This document shows, piece after piece, positions 44,248 through 52,455 of a DNA stretch of 64,000 nucleotides; the stretch's first letter is position 1; every line of letters starts with the position of its first letter. Source of the stretch: Ch128b sp964527925. GTDB lineage: Bacteria > Bacteroidota > Ignavibacteria > Ch128b. The position numbers and the translations under genes are program-made. The notes under the pieces were generated by a model. The model was not told where the DNA came from, searched no databases, and saw only the letters and a list, made by a program, of their open reading frames with translations. The DNA is taken from contig CAZGQO010000001.1 in NCBI GenBank assembly GCA_964527925.1, positions 496,001 through 560,000 of the forward strand, in the 5' to 3' direction.

Positions 44248-46725
44248 CTATCCGAGTAAATACATTAAGTAATTAATTGAACTAAAATTAAATTGTAAAT
44301 ATAAAATATATCCAGCAATTGAAATAAGTATAAAGAAAATCGCAAAAAGATATACTTTAGATTTTGATACATCAAAAACTATAGAAATTCCTTTTAAGAG
44401 TCTGGTAACGACCCAGAAATGAAACACTAAAACTATCACATAAATCAACTCATGAAATTTTTCCATTGTAAAAACTTTATAAGAAACCATTCCAACAGGG
44501 ATTAAAATTAAAAATGGAATCGCACTCCAAACTGTCAAAAGAAAAATTTGATTAATGAAAACTTTATTTCGAACAAAATAATTTGTCAGTTTTATAAATG
44601 ATGTTAAAAACAGAACCACGGCAAAATTAATTATAAATAAATAAAATATTGCCGAAACCGGTCTCCACGAAATGTGGCTGAAAAATTCAAAAACTAAATT
44701 TGAATTCAGCAACGCAATAAATTTTTCAAATTCGATATTGGTTCTCCAGTAGTGCAAGAATGTCGAATAATTGAGTGCAAGGGCAAGTGCAATTACAATT
44801 GACAGAAGAACTGAATGAAAAGAAGAAATAAACCAACCATCACGAATATCAGAAAAGAAATTATAAGTCTTAAGAATTGAACGCGAAACACTTTCTTTAA
44901 ATCTATGAGTTGAATTAATAATTATAATTGACAATGCAAGAAATAATAATCCCGCAATAACAAAAATTATATTTGCCCTGTCTTCATACGATCCCTGCAT
45001 AATTAATGGCAGTTTTGAATCTGTGAAATAACTTCGTACTGTATTGAAAGACAGCTTTCGTTTATCCCGATATTCATTCACAAGTCCATACTTGCACAAT
45101 GTATTATCAATTTTTCCAGCAAGGATTGAATTATAAGGCAATCGATAATCTGAAAGTGTGTGAACAAAAACTGAAATGTCACTCTCCATTAGATTCTTTA
45201 GTATATCAGAGAGATATTTAGCCTGTGCTTGTATTGAATGTGGATTTGAATAACCATCATTTGCATCAAAATCATGCTGATAACCAATTGAAGAAATTAA
45301 AATAAATTTTTGTTTTTCCAACTTTGAAATAAAATCTTGAACATTCTTTAGTGGCTTATGCAACAAGTTTATGGCAACAAAATCAAGTTCAGAATTTTCT
45401 ACAAATTTTAATTCATTTGTTTCTGCAAAGATTAAAAGATTAGAATTTTGATTTTTCAATCTATTGATTAGTGACTTTTGCAAGTCCGTCAGGTTCTCTT
45501 TCTTCAAAAATCCAATGTTAATTCCTGCAAAACAACCAAAATTCGAGAATCTATTAAGCAGAAAAGATAGTTTCGATTCGAATTCTCTTGAAAGTCGAGG
45601 GCTGATATCATCGGGATAAAATTTACTATCAACATCAACAAATACTAAAATTCCATTTTCATCACACAAACTGAGTAACTCTTCAGATGGCAAAGAATTC
45701 TTCAAAAAAATTGCATTTGCATTCAAATCTTTAATCAGTTCAATATCTCTTGAATAATCTTGAAGAGGGAAGAAAGAATTTTTCTTTCCATTTGATTCAA
45801 AATATGTGACTCCTCTCAGAATAACTTGATTATTGTTTAATAATAATTTTGATCCAGAAATTTCCAATCGCTTGAAACTTACATTCGAAATACTCTCATC
45901 TATAATCTGATTGTTTTCAAGCAATTTAAATTGAACTTCATAAATTAACGGATCATTCAAATCCCATAGCCCAGGATTTTTGATTGTTAGTGAATTTGTA
46001 AATTGATTTGATGAAGAATTTAGAAAAACATCAAAAGTTTGTTCAGCGACTACAAATTGATTGTTTTTATTCTTAACTGCGACTTTTAATTGATAAACCT
46101 TTTCTTCACTTCGTTTGAAATTTTCTGATAAAGCAACTTCGAGTTTAAATTTTATTTGACCTTCACTTAAACTTGCATTTAATAAAGGATACAGATTTAC
46201 ATTTGTTATTGCAGTTTGTGGTAAAATTTCAAAGTAGATGTCTTTATAGATTCCAGCTTTTCGTTCTGGTAGTTCTAATTTGCTGATTAATGTATTCTGT
46301 TCTTTGATTAAAGATTTTTTTGAAAGAATAATTTTTATTGAATTAACAGAATTTTCTTTGACAATTAAGGAAGGTATTCTGAAGATAAATTGTTCAATTT
46401 CAACTGGGTCGAAAGGTATTCTTTCATCATTAAAATAAACTTCCAACAATCCTTTAATACCCTCAAAATGCAACAGATAAACATGACTTCCCGACTCAAC
46501 ATTCAGAGAAAAAGTTCTGTTTAAAATTACTTTTTCTTCCTCCAGCCAGAAGGGAACAGGGACTTTTTCTGAGGATTCATCTTTAATGTAGTTCCATCCA
46601 TCATTTAATAAAATTATTTTTCTTGTCGAATCTATTTTTCCGCCATCAAAAATTGAGTATTGAAGTTTTTGACTATAAACAATTGATGATAAAATCAAGA
46701 AGAAGACAAAAATATTCCGCTTCAA
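44248..46725 (-). CDS. GH2-like (beta-galactosidase fold) protein fused to a C-terminal membrane domain
   Basis: An 825-residue protein. Signal peptide (IFVFFLILSSIVYSQ), then glycoside hydrolase family 2 domains: sugar-binding jelly roll about 40-170, Ig-like about 175-285, and TIM barrel about 286-565 (VILRGVTYFESNG, the usual LRGVNxHE, and GLVNEYRDKRKLSF). From about 585 to 825 there are five or more hydrophobic helices. Key GH2 catalytic acids appear absent: at the acid/base position the sequence reads FAGINIGF (no Asn-Glu) and at the nucleophile ILISSIGYQ (no Glu). So it is probably non-catalytic and perhaps a sugar-binding membrane protein. It lies between smc and tpiA and is not part of a known sugar operon. 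Confidence 0.75.
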   Translation of the reverse strand: MKRNIFVFFLILSSIVYSQKLQYSIFDGGKIDSTRKIILLNDGWNYIKDESSEKVPVPFWLEEEKVILNRTFSLNVESGSHVYLLHFEGIKGLLEVYFNDERIPFDPVEIEQFIFRIPSLIVKENSVNSIKIILSKKSLIKEQNTLISKLELPERKAGIYKDIYFEILPQTAITNVNLYPLLNASLSEGQIKFKLEVALSENFKRSEEKVYQLKVAVKNKNNQFVVAEQTFDVFLNSSSNQFTNSLTIKNPGLWDLNDPLIYEVQFKLLENNQIIDESISNVSFKRLEISGSKLLLNNNQVILRGVTYFESNGKKNSFFPLQDYSRDIELIKDLNANAIFLKNSLPSEELLSLCDENGILVFVDVDSKFYPDDISPRLSREFESKLSFLLNRFSNFGCFAGINIGFLKKENLTDLQKSLINRLKNQNSNLLIFAETNELKFVENSELDFVAINLLHKPLKNVQDFISKLEKQKFILISSIGYQHDFDANDGYSNPHSIQAQAKYLSDILKNLMESDISVFVHTLSDYRLPYNSILAGKIDNTLCKYGLVNEYRDKRKLSFNTVRSYFTDSKLPLIMQGSYEDRANIIFVIAGLLFLALSIIIINSTHRFKESVSRSILKTYNFFSDIRDGWFISSFHSVLLSIVIALALALNYSTFLHYWRTNIEFEKFIALLNSNLVFEFFSHISWRPVSAIFYLFIINFAVVLFLTSFIKLTNYFVRNKVFINQIFLLTVWSAIPFLILIPVGMVSYKVFTMEKFHELIYVIVLVFHFWVVTRLLKGISIVFDVSKSKVYLFAIFFILISIAGYILYLQFNFSSINYLMYLLG

Positions 46726-46804
46726 TTCAAAATTCCTCTAAAGTTAATTATCACACAAATATAATTTTAAATGAATGTTTATACAATTGGATTATAGCCT
46801 GCAA

Positions 46805-47572
46805 TTAAAATTGTGCAGCAATAATGATTTGATAAAACGAATCTACTTTAAGACAAGCACCGCCAATTAATCCGCCATCGATATCAGGTTGTTTGAATAA
46901 ATCTCTTGCATTCTCTGGTTTAACACTTCCTCCATAAAGTATTCTAACATTATTCGCAGCTTCACTATCATAAAGTTCAGATATTTTTTTTCTCAAGAAG
47001 GCATGAACTTCCTGAGCTTGTTCAGGTGTCGCCGTTCTGCCTGTTCCAATTGCCCAAACTGGTTCGTAGGCAATTACTATCTTCTCAAGATCAATTCGTG
47101 AAACTCCATTTAAGCCCTTAATAAGTTGTTCCTCAACCACAGAAAATGTTTTACCTTCTTCTCTTTCTGAAAGCGTTTCACCAAGGCAAAAAATTGGTTT
47201 AAGAGAAAACTCAATTGATCTAAGAATTTTTTGATTGATGAATTCGTTTGATTCTTTGAAATATGTTCGTCTTTCTGAATGACCAAGAATTACATATTCA
47301 ACACCGAAAGATTTTAACATCTTTGCTGAAACTTCACCTGTAAAAGCACCTTCAATTTCTGTGTGCATGTTTTGAGCACCAAGTTTAATTTTTGTCCCTT
47401 TAATTAATTCACCAGCAATTTCAATCGATGTGAATGGTGGACAAATAGCAACTTCAACATCCTGATGATTGGAATTATTATTTAATTTTTCTTTCAATTG
47501 AGAGATTAACTCAACTGTTTCTGATTTGTCTTTATACATTTTCCAGTTGCCAGCAACTAATTTCTTTTTCAT
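46805..47572 (-). CDS. tpiA: Triosephosphate isomerase
   Basis: A 255-residue glycolytic enzyme. Catalytic Lys11 is in AGNWKMYKD, His98 in ILGHSERR, and Glu170 in AYEPVWAIGTG; the phosphate loop is at VRILYGGSVKPEN and GLIGGACL. ATG 47572 is preceded by AGGAG. A TTG (47640-47642) and TAATTTTA (47613-47620) upstream on the minus strand, 19 bases apart, form a possible promoter one base off the Bacteroidota consensus. The divergent gene 47656 lies on the other side of the same gap. Confidence 0.95.
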   Translation of the reverse strand: MKKKLVAGNWKMYKDKSETVELISQLKEKLNNNSNHQDVEVAICPPFTSIEIAGELIKGTKIKLGAQNMHTEIEGAFTGEVSAKMLKSFGVEYVILGHSERRTYFKESNEFINQKILRSIEFSLKPIFCLGETLSEREEGKTFSVVEEQLIKGLNGVSRIDLEKIVIAYEPVWAIGTGRTATPEQAQEVHAFLRKKISELYDSEAANNVRILYGGSVKPENARDLFKQPDIDGGLIGGACLKVDSFYQIIIAAQF

Positions 47573-47655
47573 TTTATCTCCTTTCTGGGAATATTTTCAA
47601 TAAAAATTTTTGTAAAATTACGAAACAAGAAAACGCTTACAAAAAAGGAATTATC

Positions 47656-48303
47656 ATGAAAAATTATGACGGAATTATATCACTTTTAATTTTTTGTATA
47701 GAATTACTCTTGTTAATCAATGTCCGGATTTTTTCAAAAAATAAATTTAAAAATTTCATATTGGTTATTCTTTCCCTGCTTGCAGCTTACCAGTTATTCG
47801 AATTCTTAATTTGTGGTTTGAATTTTTATGATAAAATTGTTGTCTATTTAGCTTTTGTAATTATATCTTATCTTCCACCAACAGGATTATTACTTGTCCT
47901 CAAAATAAATAATCTAAAAATCAAACATTCGGGATTGATTTTCTCACCAGCTATATTTTTTACACTTTTTTACTTTTTTTCACAGAATCAATTTGTTGTA
48001 AAAAAATGCACGGTTTTATATGCTTCCTATCACTATCCACTAGGATTCTTATATGGACTCTTTTATTACTTACCAATGCTAATTGCTGTTATTGTATTGA
48101 TTCGAAATTTCTTGAAGTCGAAAAGTCAATCAAATAAAAGAGAGAATTTGATTTTATTGATTGGGTATCTTGCCTTCACAATACCAATGGGAATTGCACT
48201 GTTGATTTATCCTGAATTTATAAATGCAATAGAAAGCTTACTCTGTAAATTTGCACTTATTTTCGCTATTGTAATTTCCTACTTTGCACTATCTTTTAGA
48301 TAA
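47656..48303 (+). CDS. Seven-helix-like membrane protein of unknown function
   Basis: A 215-residue protein dominated by six or seven hydrophobic segments with short basic loops: IISLLIFCIELLLLI, ILVILSLLAAYQLFEF, VVYLAFVIISYLPPTGLLL, FSPAIFFTLFYFFS, LPMLIAVIVLI, LIGYLAFTIPMGIALL and LIFAIVISYFALSF. The layout resembles the 7TM sensor modules found at the N-terminus of histidine kinases, but no kinase follows; I cannot name the family. ATG is preceded by AAGGA. It is followed closely by the alpha/beta hydrolase (stop at 48303, next start at 48318). Function unknown. Confidence 0.72.
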   Translation: MKNYDGIISLLIFCIELLLLINVRIFSKNKFKNFILVILSLLAAYQLFEFLICGLNFYDKIVVYLAFVIISYLPPTGLLLVLKINNLKIKHSGLIFSPAIFFTLFYFFSQNQFVVKKCTVLYASYHYPLGFLYGLFYYLPMLIAVIVLIRNFLKSKSQSNKRENLILLIGYLAFTIPMGIALLIYPEFINAIESLLCKFALIFAIVISYFALSFR

Positions 48304-48317
48304 TGAAGGAGGCATCA

Positions 48318-49109
48318 ATGCAAATTCAAAATGAGTTTTGCTCTTTGTTTGTTGAAGTTAAGGGCGAAGGTAGTCCTATTATTTTCATTCATGGTTTTCC
48401 ACTAACTCACGAAATGTGGAAACCACAAATTGAATTCCTGAGTCAAAATGGATTCAAAGTTATCACTCCAGATTTGAGAGGATTTGGTAATTCACTTGTT
48501 GAAATATCAGAATGGAAATTAGATGATTTTGCCAATGATATAATTTGCATTGCAGATCATTTTAATATTGGAAAATTCAATATTGCAGGAATGAGCATGG
48601 GAGGTTACATTACTTTCAATTTGATAGAACGATTTCCTGATAGAATTAATTCCGTAATATTGATTGCAACGAAAGCTCAAGCAGATGACGAAAAAGGAAA
48701 AGCAAGAAGAAACGAATTGATTGAACTTGCTAAATCGAAAGGAAAGAGTTCCGTAATTGAGGAATTCAAAAAAATACTTTTTGCACCTATAACATGGGAA
48801 ACAAAATTAGATTTGATTTCCAAAGTTTCGGTAATAATGGAGAGAGCAAGTTTAAATGGAATAATTGGTTCACTTGGTGCAATGAGGGATAGAAAAGATT
48901 ATGTCGATTTACTATCCAGGATTGATTTTCCGGTTTTAATTATTCACGGTAAAAGTGATCTTGCAAGCCCTATTGGTAACGCTACATTAATGGCTGAAAA
49001 AATTCCCAATGCAAAGTCATACTTTTCTGAAATTGCTGGACATATGGTTAATCTTGAAGATTCTGAGAATGTTAATTCTGCCATTCTTAATTTTCTGAAA
49101 AACCAGTGA
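48318..49109 (+). CDS. Alpha/beta hydrolase
   Basis: A 263-residue serine hydrolase. The oxyanion region is IIFIHGFPLTHEMW, the nucleophile elbow AGMSMGGYI carries Ser, and the acid and base lie in LIIHGKSDLASP and EIAGHMVNLED. The start is ATG 48318, because GGAGG sits six bases upstream. An upstream ATG at 48303 would include this site in the coding sequence. The family includes esterases and haloperoxidases, so the substrate is not known. It shares a transcript with the membrane protein upstream. Confidence 0.88.
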   Translation: MQIQNEFCSLFVEVKGEGSPIIFIHGFPLTHEMWKPQIEFLSQNGFKVITPDLRGFGNSLVEISEWKLDDFANDIICIADHFNIGKFNIAGMSMGGYITFNLIERFPDRINSVILIATKAQADDEKGKARRNELIELAKSKGKSSVIEEFKKILFAPITWETKLDLISKVSVIMERASLNGIIGSLGAMRDRKDYVDLLSRIDFPVLIIHGKSDLASPIGNATLMAEKIPNAKSYFSEIAGHMVNLEDSENVNSAILNFLKNQ

Positions 49110-49441
49110 AATTGTTTGTATTTTGAAATCCAGGGGTAGATTACTTTATTCGCAAGTTATTTAAAATTTGAAATAGTGAATTGGTGAATCGTCTTTCTTG
49201 GAGATTCTTCACTTCACTTCGTTTCGTTCAGAATGACATTACATGTGTTTGTCATCCTGAGGGAGTAAAACGACAGAAAGATCTTTTTCTGTTATGCGGT
49301 GTGAAACGAAGCATCTCAAGTTTCTCCATTCCACTTATGCTTTATTCAGAATGACAGAAGTATGTCATCTTGAAAAAAACAAAATAAACGAATTAAAACA
49401 AATCTTTCTGATGAGAAAAACATCTCAATCAAATCAAAAAC
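49110..49441. other. Non-coding gap holding an inverted-repeat element
   Basis: Between the alpha/beta hydrolase and the cyclase end. It is almost filled by the repeat described at 49201-49385. No gene or RNA was recognised. Confidence 0.7.
49201..49385. repeat. Degenerate inverted-repeat element (two paired copies)
   Basis: Two inverted pairs are visible. In pair one, arm GAGATTCTTCACTTC…TTCAGAATGACA (49201-49238) is followed by the opposite arm TGTCATCCTGAGGG…AGATCT (49250-49284). In pair two, ATTCAGAATGACAG at about 49343-49357 is followed by ATGTCATCTTGA. The core words TTCAGAATGACA and TGTCATnCTGA recur in a second locus at 62839-63042. It is a mobile or palindromic intergenic repeat, not coding. 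Confidence 0.75.
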
Positions 49442-51676
49442 TCATTTAATTTTTGACTCAAAAACACCATTCCAATTTTCATCGGGGGGATTGTTCAAAA
49501 ACTCAAAGCATCGATCAATAAAAACTCGACTGGGGATATCATCGGGATTTATCAAAAGCAACCTTTCAAATTCTTCAATTGATCTTGAAAACATTCTTTC
49601 ACGGTAAAATTTCAAACCAGATTCAAATCTGTTTATTAAATCTTTAATATCACCTATTTCATCATTTCTAATTAATAAAGAGTTTTCACTTAAATCAAGT
49701 AGTTCATAAATTTTTACTGGAACAGTTTTTCCCTTAACAATAATTAAATCAATCTCACGAGCAAGAATTTTATCTTTAATTGAATTGTAGACTGACTCGC
49801 TGATTATTATATCAGTTCCATAAATTTTATTTATCGATTCAAGTCGTGATGCAAGATTTACATTATCTCCCATAACAGTATAATCAAATTTTTTCTTTCC
49901 ACCCATATTACCAACAATCATATCACCAGAGTTAATTCCAATTCTAATTTTAAAATCCTGACCAATAATTGATTTCCATACAGACTTAAGTTCATTTACT
50001 TTTTTCTTCATTCTTAAGGCGCAATTAACGGCATTAAATTGATGCTGAGGATCATCAAGAGGTGCATTCCAGAAAGCCATAATTGCATCGCCTTCAAATT
50101 TATCAAGAGTGCCTTTAGTCTCGAAAATTATTTCCGTCATTTCATCAAAATAATGATTTAAAAGATCAACCAGAGTTTCTGGTCCAATTCTTTCAGAGAT
50201 TGTTGTGAAATTTGCAAGATCTGAAAAAAGTACCGTCATTTCTTTTCTTATTCCACCAAGCTTTAACTTCTCAGGATTTTCTACCAATTCATTTACAAGC
50301 TGTGGGTTCAAATATTGACTGAACATTCCTTTGATTAACAATTTTTGTTTTCTTTCTTTTAAATAGTTTGCCACAGCACTTGCACTATAGGCAACAACAA
50401 CTCCTATCGCTGGTGGAATAAATGAACGAATTAAATTTAGTTCTACAAAAAGATAATAATACACTTCAAAAACAGAGAAAAGAAGAAAAATTAAAATAAA
50501 GAAATTAATCAACTCACCATACAGAGTAACCTTGAATCGAATCGCTCTAATTTTTTCGAAAATGTTTAGACTGATTAAAATGATTGCAAAGACAATAAAA
50601 AATCTCACAGTCAAACTTCCGCGTCTTAGAAAATTTCTATCTAATATTATTTGAACGACATTAGCGTGAACCTCAACTCCATACATCAAATTTCCTGCGA
50701 TTGATTCTGTCTTTTCAGGAGAGATGCTGACAGGGAATAAATCTTTATCTTCCGGCTCAATTGAACCGATCAAAACGACTTTATTTCTAAAAATATCAGT
50801 ATACAATAAACCCATTAGGGAGTCATCAAAAGTATTTATCTCCTCACCAGTTTCAAGCTCTGTGAGAGTTTGAAATTCAGAATCATCAATTACATCTATA
50901 AAATTAATCTTTTTGAAAGTACCAGAAGGTCCATAATAGTTGATTAAAAATGAATTCGAAATAAATTCAGGTATTTTAAAAATTTCATAATTAAAAAAGT
51001 TATCCACTTTTTCCGGAAGGAAAAAATTATCTAACTCATAAAATCGATTAACAACCGCTAAAGAGAAACTTGGAATTGATCTCTTGAGCTTAGAATCGTA
51101 ATAATATGGAAAGTATCTCCTCAAAACTCCATCATCGTCTGGCAGGACATTTACAATGCCTATTGAAGAATCAACATCAAAATAAACATTGCCAAAATTT
51201 TGATTTCGAACATTTTCTGCCTGAAATCGCCAATCCAATTCTTCCAATTTCCCCGCGAGAATTACATTTTGATATTTCTTAATTGAGTTGATTAATAAAC
51301 TATCATTTGTCTTTGAATATTTATCGTACTCAGTAAAGAGTAGATCAATTCCAATTACTTTCGCGCCAGCATGATTTAAATTTTCGATTGCACGGGCAAA
51401 TAAGTTTCGAGCAATGGGCCAGGAATTGTATGGTGGTGGTAACTCATTGATTGTTTCGTTTGAAATTCCAACTATAACCACATCGAGTGAATCAGTATGT
51501 TGGATTATACCACGTCTGTTAAAATTCAAATCAATAATTTTGTTTTCGAGAGAGACTAACGGATTGAATTTAATTATTTCAGGAGAAGCAAAAACAAAAA
51601 CCAGTATTCCCAGAATTAATGAAACAATGATGTGATATCTATCCCAGCTAAAATATTTTTGAATTGTACTAAACAT
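49442..51676 (-). CDS. CHASE2-domain adenylate/guanylate cyclase (class III)
   Basis: A 744-residue sensor cyclase. After a first helix (HIIVSLILGILVFVFASPE) comes a large extracytoplasmic CHASE2 domain (about 35-345; for example IKVIGIDLLFTEYDKYS and DIFRNKVVLIGSIEPED). Three helices follow, then the cyclase domain from about 470. Metal-binding aspartates are in VLFSDLANFTTI (about 479-483) and KFEGDAIMAFWN (about 523), and the dimer/catalytic Asn/Arg are in YTVMGDNVNLASRLESI. A C-terminal extension has a TPR-like region FYRERMFSRSIEEFERLLLINPDD. It makes cAMP (or cGMP) in response to an external signal. Gene stands alone beside the repeat element. Confidence 0.9.
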   Translation of the reverse strand: MFSTIQKYFSWDRYHIIVSLILGILVFVFASPEIIKFNPLVSLENKIIDLNFNRRGIIQHTDSLDVVIVGISNETINELPPPYNSWPIARNLFARAIENLNHAGAKVIGIDLLFTEYDKYSKTNDSLLINSIKKYQNVILAGKLEELDWRFQAENVRNQNFGNVYFDVDSSIGIVNVLPDDDGVLRRYFPYYYDSKLKRSIPSFSLAVVNRFYELDNFFLPEKVDNFFNYEIFKIPEFISNSFLINYYGPSGTFKKINFIDVIDDSEFQTLTELETGEEINTFDDSLMGLLYTDIFRNKVVLIGSIEPEDKDLFPVSISPEKTESIAGNLMYGVEVHANVVQIILDRNFLRRGSLTVRFFIVFAIILISLNIFEKIRAIRFKVTLYGELINFFILIFLLFSVFEVYYYLFVELNLIRSFIPPAIGVVVAYSASAVANYLKERKQKLLIKGMFSQYLNPQLVNELVENPEKLKLGGIRKEMTVLFSDLANFTTISERIGPETLVDLLNHYFDEMTEIIFETKGTLDKFEGDAIMAFWNAPLDDPQHQFNAVNCALRMKKKVNELKSVWKSIIGQDFKIRIGINSGDMIVGNMGGKKKFDYTVMGDNVNLASRLESINKIYGTDIIISESVYNSIKDKILAREIDLIIVKGKTVPVKIYELLDLSENSLLIRNDEIGDIKDLINRFESGLKFYRERMFSRSIEEFERLLLINPDDIPSRVFIDRCFEFLNNPPDENWNGVFESKIK

Positions 51677-52057
51677 AATGTTTCATCTCTACTTCAAATT
51701 AAAAAATAATTTAGATTGATTCGAGTAAATTAATTGTTGGTTCAAATTATTGTTTTTCCAATTTGCTCTATGCTTTTATAAATAATTTATTTAGGTCTTA
51801 AGAATGTTGCATCGTAAATATTGAACTATCTGGTAAAATGAAATAACAGGTTAGAGGTATTGCAAGCGTTAACAAGTAAGTGTAAATATTTTTCATTTTA
51901 CTTTATGTTTATGATTTACCAAGAATAGTTTCTTTCTATAAAATGAAAGTCAATAATTTAATCCAAACTTGTAAACTTTTATTGATTAAATAAATATGTT
52001 TTTGAAACTAAATCTTGTAATTTGCATCAAATTCAAAAAACAAGAGAAAGGAAAATT
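51677..52057. other. Non-coding gap between cyclase and thioredoxin genes
   Basis: A 381-base AT-rich stretch carrying the divergent upstream regions of both genes. No RNA, repeat or open frame was recognised. The thioredoxin ribosome-binding site (GAGAAAGGAAAATT) is at its right end. Confidence 0.5.
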
Positions 52058-52426
52058 ATGTTAGAACATTTAACTAAAGAAACTTTTTTAGAGAAAGTCT
52101 TTGATTACGAGAAAAAACAGGAATGGGAATATCAGGGTGAATTGCCAGCGATAATTGATTTCTATGCTGATTGGTGTCAACCCTGTAAAATTGTTGCACC
52201 CATTCTTGAAGAGCTTGCTGAAGAATACAAAGACAAAATCGTTATCTATAAAGTTGATACTGAAGAAGAACAAGAGCTGGCAGCCGTATTTGGAATCAGA
52301 AGCATTCCATCTTTATTATTCATTCCGTTGAATGATAAACCGCAAATGGCTGTTGGTGCTCTTCCAAAAGATGCTTTCAAGGAAATCATTGAAGATATTC
52401 TTTTGAAGAAAAATAGTGTCAATTAA
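52058..52426 (+). CDS. trxA: Thioredoxin
   Basis: A 122-residue thioredoxin. The redox site is DWCQPCK with Cys40 and Cys43, in which Gln replaces the usual Gly of CGPC. The fold strands IIDFYADWC and the cis-proline region FGIRSIPSLLFI are present. ATG 52058 is preceded by GAAAGGAAA. An upstream ATT-type extension to 52022 is unlikely. The CQPC variant is also seen in other Bacteroidota thioredoxins. An AT-rich 8-bp hairpin (52423-52442) follows the stop. Confidence 0.88.
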   Translation: MLEHLTKETFLEKVFDYEKKQEWEYQGELPAIIDFYADWCQPCKIVAPILEELAEEYKDKIVIYKVDTEEEQELAAVFGIRSIPSLLFIPLNDKPQMAVGALPKDAFKEIIEDILLKKNSVN

Positions 52427-52455
52427 TTCTTGTAAGAATTAAACAACCCTCTGAA

